The notes under the pieces were generated by a model. The model had not been told where the DNA came from, searched no databases, and saw nothing but the letters and a program-made list of their open reading frames with translations. Made by a program: the position numbers and the translations under genes. From the NCBI GenBank assembly GCA_938045215.1, contig CALINF010000192.1, positions 1 to 17,801 of the forward strand: a stretch of 17,801 bases of DNA, written 5' to 3'. Positions 1-8,076 of this stretch are shown one piece after another; position 1 is the stretch's first letter; every line of letters starts with the position of its first letter. Source of the stretch: an uncultured Halieaceae bacterium. Its GTDB lineage: Bacteria > Pseudomonadota > Gammaproteobacteria > Pseudomonadales > Halieaceae.

Positions 1-570
1 ATAATCCATCGCCAGTGCAAGCTCTGCTAGCGTAAGGCTCATCTGCCCAGCGCCCACGAGCAGCAGGCGCTTTTGTGGACCGAAACACTGCTCAACTCGG
101 TCGGACTCCAGCGACAGCGCAACGTACTGCTCACAAGACGCGTACGCAACGTCACCCGTGGCCAACTGCAACGTGCGCACAATACAGCGTCGCAGGCTCA
201 GCTGCTGTAGCACCGCATCAACCCACTTCAGACTTGCGTCAACCGCCAGTAGTGGCTCTACCAATACATGAAGCCGACCACCACAGGGCAGACCAAGGCG
301 CTCATTCTCTTGCGCAGTAACACCGTATTCAATCTGTTGCGGCAGTGTCAGGCTAATGTCACCAGCGCGAATGCGCGCCAGTAGATCGTCTTCAACACAA
401 CCGCCCGACAGCGAGCCGACCTGTTCTCCCGCATCATTGCATGCCAACATAGCGCCAATCGGTCGCGGCGAACTGCCAACGGTACCTACAATGGTGCATA
501 GCCAGGTACGTTTACCAGCTGTCAGCCAGTCACGAACACGAGCCAATACATCCTGTTCCTGTGCACGCAT
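1..570 (-). CDS. XdhC/CoxI-family molybdoenzyme maturation factor (partial, C-terminus outside window)
   Basis: The minus-strand reading frame is open from the ATG at 570 to the left edge, giving the first 190 residues. Family features are the N-terminal VGSSPRPIGAM stretch (about residues 31-41), the cysteine motif SGGCVEDDLLARIR (about 54-67), the second cysteine motif GLPCGGRLHVLVEP (about 94-107), and the start of a Rossmann segment LLLVGAGQMSLTLAEL near residue 175. XdhC-type proteins bind molybdenum cofactor, help its sulfuration and pass it to xanthine-dehydrogenase-family enzymes in the cytoplasm. A strong ribosome-binding site (GGGAGGA) sits about 8 bases before the ATG. The gene follows the DUF501 gene by 20 bases, so the two are probably one operon. 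No molybdoenzyme subunit is visible in the window, so the client enzyme is unknown. Confidence 0.88.
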   Translation of the reverse strand, partial: MRAQEQDVLARVRDWLTAGKRTWLCTIVGTVGSSPRPIGAMLACNDAGEQVGSLSGGCVEDDLLARIRAGDISLTLPQQIEYGVTAQENERLGLPCGGRLHVLVEPLLAVDASLKWVDAVLQQLSLRRCIVRTLQLATGDVAYASCEQYVALSLESDRVEQCFGPQKRLLLVGAGQMSLTLAELALAMDY

Positions 571-590
571 GGGGCGCTATCCTCCCTGAG

Positions 591-1109
591 TCAGTCTTGT
601 TTCGCCACTGCAGCGCCGTGGGCCCAATGCTCATCCAGCAGTCGACCTATCGTGTTTGGGTGCACCAGATGAGCGCCATACCAGGTATGCAAGCAACGAA
701 TACGACTGAAATCAGCAATGCCACCAATGCCACGAGTTGTTAACGCCACGCCAAAGCCCGTGGCGTCCAGCACTTGCCGTTCGTCCTCTGTGAGAAAGGA
801 ATCCCTGAGTGCGATGTGAGAGCGATGGTCCGCAATCATCTGCGCTCGCAAATCAGCGTCATTGTCCACGCGCTCCTGCAATACCGTGATCAAACCACCA
901 GCCTCCTCCCGGTCAATACGCAGGCAGATAGCGGGATCTATAAGCCAAAACAGCGTTGGAAATGGTTTGCCATCTACAAGGGACGCAACACGAATAACCT
1001 GTGGCTTTCCCGCCCCGGACACCACAGGTACGTCACGCAACCCTCGCGGCTCACGGCCAAGTAATTGAGTGATTTCGCTGATAACTTCAGGTGTAGCAGG
1101 CACTGGCAT
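591..1109 (-). CDS. DUF501 family protein
   Basis: I assign this to the DUF501 family from its conserved order: a QLLGREPRGLRDVPV opening, then VIRVASLVDGKPFPTLFWL followed by an acidic IDREEAGG segment, and the C-terminal IRCLHTWYGAHLVHPNTIG block with a Cys and two His that could bind a metal. The biochemical role of the family is not known to me. The chosen ATG at 1109 gives about 172 residues and removes a 25-residue, Arg-rich N-terminal tail that does not look like the family. An upstream ATG at 1184 is also in frame. A TACAAT -10-like box on the minus strand at 1152-1147 would place the transcript start inside that tail, which favours 1109. The ribosome-binding site at 1109 is weak. The gene lies 20 bases upstream of the XdhC-family gene and probably shares its transcript. 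It is divergent from the B12 operon. Confidence 0.8.
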   Translation of the reverse strand: MPVPATPEVISEITQLLGREPRGLRDVPVVSGAGKPQVIRVASLVDGKPFPTLFWLIDPAICLRIDREEAGGLITVLQERVDNDADLRAQMIADHRSHIALRDSFLTEDERQVLDATGFGVALTTRGIGGIADFSRIRCLHTWYGAHLVHPNTIGRLLDEHWAHGAAVAKQD

Positions 1110-1146
1110 ATTCAGGGTATTACTCAGGGATTTCTGCAAAAACCCT

Positions 1147-1152
1147 ATTGTA
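1147..1152 (-). promoter_or_regulatory. Candidate -10 box for the DUF501-xdhC operon
   Basis: The minus strand reads TACAAT here (five of six matches to TATAAT), about 38 bases before the ATG at 1109. I do not see a convincing -35 element at the usual distance, so this is tentative. It lies back to back with the plus-strand B12 promoter about 40 bases away. Confidence 0.35.
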
Positions 1153-1188
1153 CGCAAAATCCTGCGTGTCGGGCGAATACGCATCTAT

Positions 1189-1217
1189 TTGACAATAGTA
1201 GGACAGCGGCCTAAAGT
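1189..1217 (+). promoter_or_regulatory. Sigma70-like promoter of the B12 uptake operon
   Basis: A perfect TTGACA -35 box (1189-1194) is followed, after a 17-base spacer, by TAAAGT (1212-1217; four of six matches to TATAAT). Transcription would start near 1223-1225, which is where the first pairing element of the cobalamin riboswitch begins. That agreement between promoter geometry and the RNA start is the main reason to believe it. Confidence 0.7.
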
Positions 1218-1224
1218 CCGCCCC

Positions 1225-1362
1225 ACATCAGGTGCCTGCCGCCTCGAACGACTGAGGCTGGGTAGGTTAAATGGGAAGTGTGCAGCACCTTCATTACGCA
1301 AGCACCACTGCCCCCGCAACGGTAATCAGCCACGCGCTGTGAGTCCGATACCTGCCTGATGT
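1225..1362 (+). ncRNA. Cobalamin (vitamin B12) riboswitch
   Basis: The aptamer is recognised from its ordered conserved boxes. A P1 strand ACATCA (1225-1230) pairs with TGATGT (1357-1362). After it come GGTGCCTGCC, a GGCTGGGT...TTAAATGGGAAG stretch, the B12 box GCCCCCGCAACGGTAAT (about 1310-1326), and the closing GAGTCCGATACCTGCCTGAT. Adenosylcobalamin or a related cobalamin binds such RNAs and represses the gene downstream, here the B12 receptor btuB at 1474. About 110 nt of expression platform separate the aptamer from btuB. Confidence 0.96.
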
Positions 1363-1381
1363 TGAACAACGATGGAGCGGA

Positions 1382-1466
1382 GGGCTTCATTCGATGGTTG
1401 CCCGGCATTCCCGCCGCGTTCCCTGGATTCCCTCTCTCAATCGCCACACCTTTTAGGCTTTTGAGG
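1382..1466 (+). promoter_or_regulatory. Riboswitch expression platform with possible ribosome-site sequestration
   Basis: Two structures are visible between the aptamer and btuB. The first is a hairpin with GGGC (1382-1385) and GCCC (1400-1403) arms and an inner CAT/ATG pairing. The second is TCTCAA (1435-1440), which can pair with TTGAGG (1461-1466), the latter containing the btuB ribosome-binding site. No U-run follows either, so control of translation initiation looks more likely than transcription termination. The pairing is read by eye and no folding energy was calculated. Confidence 0.45.
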
Positions 1467-1473
1467 ACTATGC

Positions 1474-3327
1474 ATGAAATCTTTTACCAAATTCGGTAGC
1501 GCTGCGGCTTTGCTGTGCCTGCCAACTCACGCAATGGCACAAACAACGATCGAGGAAGTGATCGTTACCTCCTCGCGTATAGCCATGCCGCTGCGGCAGG
1601 TGGGCACATCAGTTTCGATTGTATCTGCTGCTGATATCGAACAACGCGGCTTTAGTTCACTCTATGAAATTCTGCGCACCCAACCGGGTGTTGCGGCCAG
1701 CAACGCTGGCGGAGCCGGCAAGGCGAGCACACTCCGTATCAGGGGCGAGGAAGGTTTTCGCACTTTAGTGCTGCTCGATGGCATCGATATATCAGATGCC
1801 TCAAGCCCCCAGGTCAGCCCTCGCATGGAACAACTATTGAGCTCCGGCATTGGCCGCGTCGAAATTCTGCGGGGACCACAAGGATTGATGTATGGCGCTG
1901 ACGCCGGTGGCGTGATTAACATTACCAGCCTCGAGCCAAATGACGACTCGATTGGCCAGCTATCAGCAGAAGCTGGAAAACATGGGACAACGGAGTACGC
2001 TGGCAACCTGGGCGCCGAGATAGGTTCATTCGATGTCGCCTTATCCGCTGCAAGGCTTGAAACGGACGGCTTCAATGCACGGTCTACTGACGCTGACTTG
2101 CGTGATGACGACGGTTTTCAAAATACAACGCTACACGGGCGTTTTGGCTGGAACGCGAGCGAAAGCCTGCGTGCGCAGTTGGTCGTGCGGCAGGTGGACA
2201 GCGACAATGACTACGACAGCTGCTTCACAACCGACACATTCAGCCCTACCGACAAGTGCACCGACAAATTCGAACAAAACAGTATGCGCATCTCAGGCGA
2301 ATACACGTATGGCAACTTCATGCATGAACTTGCCTATAACATCAGCGACACTGATCGAGAGTTTTACTCAGAAGGTATCAGCAGCTTCCGCCCCAAGGGA
2401 GAGATCGAATCGGCGGGCTATCTTGGGAGCTATCGTCACTCACAAGCGCTGCAATTGGTTTACGGTATCGATCTGGAGACCGAATCAATTGACGATGGCA
2501 GTTTCGACACTGATCGCGATCAGGACGGCTACTATCTCGAGTATCAAGGTTCTTTTGTCGATAACATCTTCGTAACCGCGGGTGCAAGATATGATGATAA
2601 CGAAGACTTCGGCTCACACACCTCGTATCGCGTCAGTGGCGCGTATCTGATTCCTCTAGGAAGTGGAGAAACAAAGCTTCGAGGGTCTTATGGCACTGGC
2701 TTTCGCGCCCCAAGTCTCTATGAAATTTCCTATAACGCCGGTCCCTTTGCATCACCACCGGCATCTGACACGCAGTTGAAGGAAGAAAAAAGCAGCGGAT
2801 TTGACCTTGGGGTGTCATGGACATCTCCAACAGGGCTGTACCTCGAAGCTGTGTATTTTGATCAAACAGTCAGCGACGAAATCTTCTTCGATCTAGCCGG
2901 ATTTTCCGGCTATCTGCAAGGGAACGGCGACGCCGATTCAAGCGGAGTAGAACTTGTGCTGGAGTGGCCTGTTGCCGATTCCATCTCTCTTGCTGCGAAC
3001 TACACCTACAATGATACCGAAACGGAATCGAATGCTCCGCGAGCATTTCGACCACAGTATTTGGCCAATCTGGGCGTCAACTGGCAACCGCTCAACAGTC
3101 GTTTGGTCATAGGAGTAAACGCCCGCCTATCGCGTGACGCACAGGGTGTTGCAGGAGAGTCTCTGGATGACTATGAAGTTATTGATCTGAACGCAAGCTT
3201 CAAAGTCTTCGCAGGAGTGGAGGTTTTTGGAAGAATAGAGAATCTTACCGACACCGATTATGAAGAGGTTCCCACCTACAACACCAGCAGCCGCGCCGGC
3301 TATGCTGGTGTACGCTACAACTTTTAG
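1474..3327 (+). CDS. btuB: TonB-dependent vitamin B12 outer-membrane receptor BtuB
   Basis: This 617-residue protein should import cobalamin across the outer membrane using energy from TonB. It has a signal peptide ending at about residue 22 (PTHAMA/QTT) and, right after it, a TonB box (TTIEEVIVTSSR). A plug domain follows (about 37-150) with DIEQRGFSSLYEILRTQPGV, LRIRGEEGFRTLVLLDGI and VEILRGPQGLMYGADAGGVINI. The rest is a beta-barrel with many aromatic-ended strands, closing with the typical C-terminal Phe (AGVRYNF). A Cys pair in an Asp-rich barrel loop (about residues 250-265) may form a disulfide. The ATG at 1474 has GAGGA upstream; another ATG at 1470 is out of frame. The cobalamin riboswitch directly upstream and the btuCDF genes downstream support B12 as substrate rather than an iron chelate. 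Confidence 0.95.
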   Translation: MKSFTKFGSAAALLCLPTHAMAQTTIEEVIVTSSRIAMPLRQVGTSVSIVSAADIEQRGFSSLYEILRTQPGVAASNAGGAGKASTLRIRGEEGFRTLVLLDGIDISDASSPQVSPRMEQLLSSGIGRVEILRGPQGLMYGADAGGVINITSLEPNDDSIGQLSAEAGKHGTTEYAGNLGAEIGSFDVALSAARLETDGFNARSTDADLRDDDGFQNTTLHGRFGWNASESLRAQLVVRQVDSDNDYDSCFTTDTFSPTDKCTDKFEQNSMRISGEYTYGNFMHELAYNISDTDREFYSEGISSFRPKGEIESAGYLGSYRHSQALQLVYGIDLETESIDDGSFDTDRDQDGYYLEYQGSFVDNIFVTAGARYDDNEDFGSHTSYRVSGAYLIPLGSGETKLRGSYGTGFRAPSLYEISYNAGPFASPPASDTQLKEEKSSGFDLGVSWTSPTGLYLEAVYFDQTVSDEIFFDLAGFSGYLQGNGDADSSGVELVLEWPVADSISLAANYTYNDTETESNAPRAFRPQYLANLGVNWQPLNSRLVIGVNARLSRDAQGVAGESLDDYEVIDLNASFKVFAGVEVFGRIENLTDTDYEEVPTYNTSSRAGYAGVRYNF

Positions 3328-3338
3328 GAGAGTGATCT

Positions 3339-3950
3339 ATGAGCGAAGCCGAGCGCAAGAATGCAAAGCATAAAGCAGCCATGGAGAAACAAAAAGCTAA
3401 CGTCGATGCCAGCATTGAGGCCGCCGATGAAGACCGTGGTGTAGCGATACTTCTTACAGGCAACGGGAAAGGTAAAACCAGTTCAGCGTTCGGTATGATC
3501 ATGCGTGCGTTGGGGTATGGCCACAAAGTGGGCGTTATCCAGTTTATCAAAGGAGAGCAGTTGTCCGGTGAAGAGCTCTATCTGCGGGATCACTGCCCAC
3601 AGGTGGAGTTCCACCAGATGGGGACCGGTTTCACATGGGACACCCAGGATCGCTCGGGGGATATCGCAGCGGCACAACGTACCTGGGCCTATGCGCTGCC
3701 AATGCTACGTGACTCAAGCATTGACCTTGTGGTCCTGGACGAACTCACCTATATGATCGCTTTTGACTACCTGCCTGAAGAAGAGATAGTGGAGGCGATC
3801 GTCTCACGCCCGAAAAACCAGAGCGTTGTTGTTACAGGGCGTGGCGGTGGCAGCAAACTACAGGACATCATGGATACCGTATCGGAGGTCAAGGATATCA
3901 AACATGCCTTCAATGCAGGTATAAAGGCGCGCCGGGGTGTTGACTATTAG
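3339..3950 (+). CDS. cobO: Cob(I)alamin/cob(I)yrinic acid a,c-diamide adenosyltransferase (CobO/BtuR type)
   Basis: This cytoplasmic enzyme transfers the adenosyl group of ATP to reduced corrinoid, making the coenzyme form of B12. The 203-residue length is usual for the CobA/CobO/BtuR family. The P-loop GNGKGKTSS is at residues 41-49, followed by FGMIMRALGYGHKVGVIQFIKG, the FHQMGTGFTWDTQD segment, a Walker-B-like LVVLDELTY and the VVVTGRGG motif. The N-terminal charged tail with many Lys and Glu (about residues 1-30) is typical of CobO. It follows btuB by 11 bases with an AGGAG ribosome site. No corrin-ring synthesis genes are present, so here it most likely adenosylates imported corrinoid (the BtuR role). 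Confidence 0.95.
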   Translation: MSEAERKNAKHKAAMEKQKANVDASIEAADEDRGVAILLTGNGKGKTSSAFGMIMRALGYGHKVGVIQFIKGEQLSGEELYLRDHCPQVEFHQMGTGFTWDTQDRSGDIAAAQRTWAYALPMLRDSSIDLVVLDELTYMIAFDYLPEEEIVEAIVSRPKNQSVVVTGRGGGSKLQDIMDTVSEVKDIKHAFNAGIKARRGVDY

Positions 3951-4980
3951 GCAACGCCTGCCTGCCAACTGGCTGGTCCTGGGACTGGCGCTGGCGTTGT
4001 TGCCCACAGGACTACTCGCGTTGTCTCAGGGTGCAGCCGATCTAGCCATGCGCGATGTTCTGGCTGCGCTGGTTATGCCAGGTCTCAGCGACCCAACCGA
4101 GCAGGCTGTATTGATAGTTCGTGAAATACGACTGCCGCGAGTCCTGTTGGCGGCCGTGGTAGGAGCCATACTTGCCTTGTCCGGGGCTGCCATGCAGGGA
4201 CTGTTTCGAAACCCCCTGGCCGACCCCAGCCTGATTGGTGTTACTGCCGGTGCCTCACTTGGAGCTGCTATTGTTATCGTTGTAGCGGGGCTGAACGTAT
4301 CGTCTGAGTTTCAACTTACACTGATTAGCACGGGGGCTTTCGCCGGCGGACTGCTGGCCGTCATTGTTGTTTACCGTCTTGCCACTTCACCGAACGGCAC
4401 ATCCGTTGCCACCATGCTGCTCGCGGGTATCGCAATAACAGCACTCGCCGGAGCCCTGGGCGGTCTACTGGAATTTCAAGCCAGCAACGACATGCTGAGG
4501 CGTATCAGTCTTTGGAAAATGGGAGCAATCGACAGTGCCAGCTATGCACGCCTGGGCCTGGCCAGTGGAATCTGCCTGTTACTGGCCACAACCATCCCTC
4601 GTTTTGCGCACGCGCTGGACGCAATGCTACTGGGCGAGTCAGAGGCCAGACATCTGGGTATCGATACTGACAAGGTGAAGCGCCTCCTTGTGGTTCTTGT
4701 CGCACTCGGGGTAGGTGTTTGCGTTGCCCTGGCCGGTACTATTGCGTTCGTCGGCCTCGTCGTACCGCATCTCGTGCGGTTGTTGATTGGCCCCGCACAT
4801 AAAGGATTGCTTCCAGCATCAGCATTGGCCGGTGCGCTACTGCTGATTCTGGCAGACATGATCTCGCGCACCATGCTCGCACCAGCGGAAGTTCCCGTGG
4901 GCATCATTACAGCGATTCTGGGCGTGCCCTTTTTCATTGTTCTGCTACGTCAACGGCATCAGTACGGCATGCAGACATGA
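3937..4980 (+). CDS. btuC: Vitamin B12 ABC importer permease BtuC (FecCD family)
   Basis: This is a 347-residue inner-membrane permease of the FecCD family with about ten hydrophobic segments. Family marks include the RLPRVLLAAVVGAILALSGAAMQG segment, the following RNPLADPSLIGVTAGASLGA, the ATPase-contact region LLGESEARHLGID (about residue 228), and FVGLVVPHLVRLLIG. The start is a GTG at 3937, overlapping the end of cobO by 14 bases; a TTG at 3940 is an alternative. The stop overlaps btuD by four bases (ATGA), implying translational coupling. FecCD permeases also serve heme and siderophores, so the B12 assignment rests on the riboswitch, btuB and cobO next to it. Confidence 0.92.
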   Translation: MLTIRQRLPANWLVLGLALALLPTGLLALSQGAADLAMRDVLAALVMPGLSDPTEQAVLIVREIRLPRVLLAAVVGAILALSGAAMQGLFRNPLADPSLIGVTAGASLGAAIVIVVAGLNVSSEFQLTLISTGAFAGGLLAVIVVYRLATSPNGTSVATMLLAGIAITALAGALGGLLEFQASNDMLRRISLWKMGAIDSASYARLGLASGICLLLATTIPRFAHALDAMLLGESEARHLGIDTDKVKRLLVVLVALGVGVCVALAGTIAFVGLVVPHLVRLLIGPAHKGLLPASALAGALLLILADMISRTMLAPAEVPVGIITAILGVPFFIVLLRQRHQYGMQT

Positions 4981-5756
4981 GCGTGTTGTCGTTGCATGAT
5001 ATTCATGCCGCTCCGTGGGGATCTCCGCTGTTACACGGCATTCATTTCGACCTTCAACCTGGAGAGATATTAGGAGTAGCGGGACCCAATGGGGCCGGCA
5101 AGTCCACATTACTGGAAGTGGTTGCAGGAATCGCTGCGACTACAAAGGGTGAAGTGAGCCTGCTGTCGCAACCGATGGCGCGCTGGTCAGCACGTGAGCG
5201 CGCGCAGCGCCTTGCTGTGCTACCACAGTTATCCTTGTTGAGCTTCCCCTACACTGTAGAGGAGGTCATCCTGATCGGCAGGGTACCCGGCAATAGCAGC
5301 CGGCAGGAAGATCTGACAATCCTTAGACAGGTTATGGCAGCCACCGATACCACATCACTGAGCGGTCAACTTTATACACAGCTCTCCGGCGGCGAAAAGC
5401 AGCGCGTCCAACTGGCGCGGGTACTCGCCCAGATATGGCACGAGCATGACATGAGCGACCGGGTTCTGCTGCTGGATGAGCCTACAACAGCACTCGATCT
5501 CACCCATCAGCAGCAGCTATTGGCTTTACTAAAAGAGCTGTCTGATCGTGGACTGGCGGTAATCGTTACGCTACATGACTTCAACCTGCTCGCCGCTTTA
5601 GCGCATCGCGTACTGGTGATCGCAGGCGGCAGACAGATCGCTCTGGGCAGTACTCAATCTGTTTTAACCCGGCAACTGTTTGAAGAAGTGTTTTCAACCC
5701 AGGTGATTATCTCTACGCACCCAACACGGGGGCACCCCATGGTGATTTCAGCGTGA
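4977..5756 (+). CDS. btuD: Vitamin B12 ABC importer ATP-binding protein BtuD
   Basis: This cytoplasmic ATPase powers the BtuCD importer. All ABC motifs are present: Walker A GPNGAGKST (residues 36-44), Q-loop Gln about 84, signature LSGGEKQRVQLA (136-147), Walker B VLLLDEP (163-169), D-loop ALD, and the switch His in TLHDFN (about 200). The 259-residue length fits the FepC/BtuD class. It overlaps btuC by four bases and its stop overlaps the btuF GTG start by four bases, so permease, ATPase and binding protein are translationally linked. Confidence 0.93.
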   Translation: MSVLSLHDIHAAPWGSPLLHGIHFDLQPGEILGVAGPNGAGKSTLLEVVAGIAATTKGEVSLLSQPMARWSARERAQRLAVLPQLSLLSFPYTVEEVILIGRVPGNSSRQEDLTILRQVMAATDTTSLSGQLYTQLSGGEKQRVQLARVLAQIWHEHDMSDRVLLLDEPTTALDLTHQQQLLALLKELSDRGLAVIVTLHDFNLLAALAHRVLVIAGGRQIALGSTQSVLTRQLFEEVFSTQVIISTHPTRGHPMVISA

Positions 5757-6688
5757 AGTGCAGGCTGTGTCGGCATCGGACATCACCAGTGCTGGTAAAC
5801 ACATCGGTGCTGATACTGGTTCTGATTCTTACCACCCTTTCCCCTCGCGGAATCAGCGCAGAACAAATTTCTGTCACAGATTCACAAGGTCATCTCATTT
5901 TACTGACCGCACCTGCGCAGCGCATAGTCGCACTTGCACCGCACCTGGTGGAGAATATTTTCAGTGCGGGAGCAGGCGGTAAGTTGGTGGGAGCTGTCGG
6001 CTATAGCGATTTTCCACCTGCAGCGCAGTCTCTACCCATTGTTGGCGACTTTGGCACATTCAGCATCGAGCGCATCGCGCAGCTGAAGCCTGATCTCATC
6101 CTGATATGGGGATCAGGGAACGGTCCAGCTGCGTGGGAGAAGCTACAAACGCTCGGCATCCCCGTTTACGTCGATGAAATCAGGGATCTTGATGACATTC
6201 CAGCGAGCCTTCGTAACATCGGACAGCTGGCCGGTACAGCAGAGTTAGCCGAGCTCGCTGCGCGCGGCTTCGAGCTTGACATCGAGACCTTGCGCTCTCG
6301 TCATGCCGGGATGAACACTGTGTCGGTTTTTTACCAGATATGGCACGAGCCGTTACAAACACTCGGCGGCGACCATCTCATGAACCAGGTTCTGTCGCTC
6401 TGTGGCGGCAACAATATTTTCGCTAATGCCGCCGGCCTTGCGCCCGTCGTCAACATAGAGTCTGTGCTAATTGCCAATCCGTCTGCGATTCTTGCCAGCG
6501 GAGCGGGTCCTGACCAACCCCAGTGGTTGCAGCGATGGCAGGACTACCCAACCCTTAAAGCAGTTCAAACCGGCCAGATTTACTATCTCGACCCCGACCT
6601 GATTCAGCGCCCCACTCTACGCCTGGCTACCGGCGCAGAGCTGGTATGTCAGAATTTGAACAAGGCCAGAAAACACGCAGAAAACTGA
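5753..6688 (+). CDS. btuF: Periplasmic cobalamin-binding protein BtuF
   Basis: This is a class III periplasmic binding protein of 311 residues that should deliver cobalamin to BtuCD. A basic N-terminus and a hydrophobic stretch (about 16-30) end in a likely signal-peptidase site near residue 36 (RGISA/EQ). The mature part has two lobes: the first with RIVALAPHLVENIFSAGAGGKLVGAVGYSDFPPAA and IERIAQLKPDLILIWGSGN, the second with QTLGGDHLMNQVLSLCGGNNIF and a Glu in VVNIESVLIANPSAIL. Conserved acidic residues on each lobe dock to Arg pockets of BtuC in this family. The start is GTG at 5753, overlapping the btuD stop; a GTG at 5758 is out of frame. It is the last gene of the operon, and I see no clear intrinsic terminator in the 30 bases before the convergent sstT gene. 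Confidence 0.93.
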   Translation: MKCRLCRHRTSPVLVNTSVLILVLILTTLSPRGISAEQISVTDSQGHLILLTAPAQRIVALAPHLVENIFSAGAGGKLVGAVGYSDFPPAAQSLPIVGDFGTFSIERIAQLKPDLILIWGSGNGPAAWEKLQTLGIPVYVDEIRDLDDIPASLRNIGQLAGTAELAELAARGFELDIETLRSRHAGMNTVSVFYQIWHEPLQTLGGDHLMNQVLSLCGGNNIFANAAGLAPVVNIESVLIANPSAILASGAGPDQPQWLQRWQDYPTLKAVQTGQIYYLDPDLIQRPTLRLATGAELVCQNLNKARKHAEN

Positions 6689-6718
6689 TAGCTACCGTAG
6701 TTTCGCACTCGTACAGCT

Positions 6719-7936
6719 TCAATACGTGGCCTGATTGCCGGCTGTATCGGTACGTCCGATCTGATCAATAGCGTAGGTATACACAACGTCTGTGCTGGAG
6801 TTCAGTGCGGTTTCAGCTGAATCCTGGATGACGCTGATAATGAATCCAACCGCAACCACCTGCATGGCAATTTCCAGTGAAATACCGAACAGGGAGCAGG
6901 CCAATGGTATTAGCAACAAACTGCCCGACGGAACTCCGCTTGCGCCACAGGCCGATAGAGCGGCAATCAGACATAGCACCAGAGCCGTGCCAAACGAAAC
7001 ATCAATACCCAGCGTATTGGTTGCAGCAAGGGTAAGTACGGTGATCGTAATCGCAGCGCCCGCCATATTCACGGTGGCCCCGATGGGGATAGTCACTGTA
7101 TACAGCTCTTCACTGATTCCCAGCTTCTTCGCGAGATTGAGATTCACTGGAATATTAGCCGCAGAACTGCGAGTAAAAAAAGCGGTCACGCCAGACTCCT
7201 CGAGACAGTGAAAGACTACCGGATAGGGATTCTTTCCACTGAGCACAAAGACAATAATCGGGTTGACAACCAAAGCAACAAACAACATCGCGCTTACCAG
7301 TAATACGGCAATACTGGCATAGCTAGCCAGTGCCTCGATACCGATCGTGGCGACGGTGACGCAGACAAGTCCAAATATACCTACCGGTGCGAGCTTGATG
7401 ACATAACGCACAATATCACTGATACCATCGGCACAGGTTTGCAAATGCTCCTTGAAGGATGCCGAGGCGGCGCGAAAGCTCACACCCAATAGTATTGCCC
7501 AGGTCAGGCACCCAAGAAAATTGCCCGTAAGTAATGCATTCACAGGGTTATCGATTAACTTGAACAGTACGTCAGAGAGTACGGCACTAACGGCAACTGG
7601 AGGACTGCCCTCGGCAATACCGGTCAGCGCCAGTGTCTGGGGAAACGCGAAGCTCATTAGTAGCGCTACCAGTGCCGCACTGACTGTACCCACCAGATAG
7701 AGCACTATCGTAGCAAGCGTCTTACGACCATCACTACCACTCTCATGACGATTGGCTATGGCAGACATCACCAGCAAAAACACGAGTGCAGGCGCAACTG
7801 CTTTGAGTGCTCCCACGAATAGTTGTCCGAGCAATCCAAGCTCCAGGGCAAGTTCAGGCAGTAGTAGCCCAGCCAGCGCGCCCAGTGCAACGCCCACGAG
7901 AATTTGAGGCACCAGGCCCCACGTCAAAGGATTCAT
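6719..7936 (-). CDS. sstT: Sodium/serine-threonine symporter SstT
   Basis: This 405-residue inner-membrane protein belongs to the dicarboxylate/amino acid:cation symporter family and closely matches the SstT type, which imports serine and threonine with Na+. Recognisable blocks are LLGQLFVGALKAVAPALVFLL (about residues 34-54), DNPVNALLTGNFLGCLTWAI, the serine-rich FTRSSAANIPVN reentrant loop, the substrate and Na+ site GATVNMAGAAITITVLTLAA, and QDSAETALNSSTDVVYT near the C-terminus. A GGGAG ribosome site precedes the ATG at 7936. The gene is convergent with the B12 operon and divergent from the betaine-class importer, so it is a separate unit. Its final residues are variable. Confidence 0.94.
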   Translation of the reverse strand: MNPLTWGLVPQILVGVALGALAGLLLPELALELGLLGQLFVGALKAVAPALVFLLVMSAIANRHESGSDGRKTLATIVLYLVGTVSAALVALLMSFAFPQTLALTGIAEGSPPVAVSAVLSDVLFKLIDNPVNALLTGNFLGCLTWAILLGVSFRAASASFKEHLQTCADGISDIVRYVIKLAPVGIFGLVCVTVATIGIEALASYASIAVLLVSAMLFVALVVNPIIVFVLSGKNPYPVVFHCLEESGVTAFFTRSSAANIPVNLNLAKKLGISEELYTVTIPIGATVNMAGAAITITVLTLAATNTLGIDVSFGTALVLCLIAALSACGASGVPSGSLLLIPLACSLFGISLEIAMQVVAVGFIISVIQDSAETALNSSTDVVYTYAIDQIGRTDTAGNQATY

Positions 7937-8076
7937 TGCCCTACTCCCAATATTATTTTTGTCCTTAACAACTCGCTACTCTCGCGCAGCTTGCTCTACC
8001 AGCTGTCAGCCCTACAAACCACGAGCAACAGGATAACGCCTGTGCGCGCAAAAAGAGAGAGGCCGCAGGAGTTTTA

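Noticed and set aside
561..1068. Several plus-strand ORFs of 60-96 residues opposite the DUF501 gene
   Set aside because: They mirror a well-supported minus-strand gene, have no ribosome sites and no recognisable domains.
1110..1184. Longer N-terminus for the DUF501 protein starting at 1184
   Set aside because: The extra 25 residues are Arg-rich and unlike the family, and a -10-like box lies inside them. The shorter start is preferred, with some uncertainty.
3937..5756. Permease and ATPase as heme or siderophore transporters
   Set aside because: The FecCD family covers these substrates, but the cobalamin riboswitch, btuB, cobO and a BtuF-like binding protein all point to B12.
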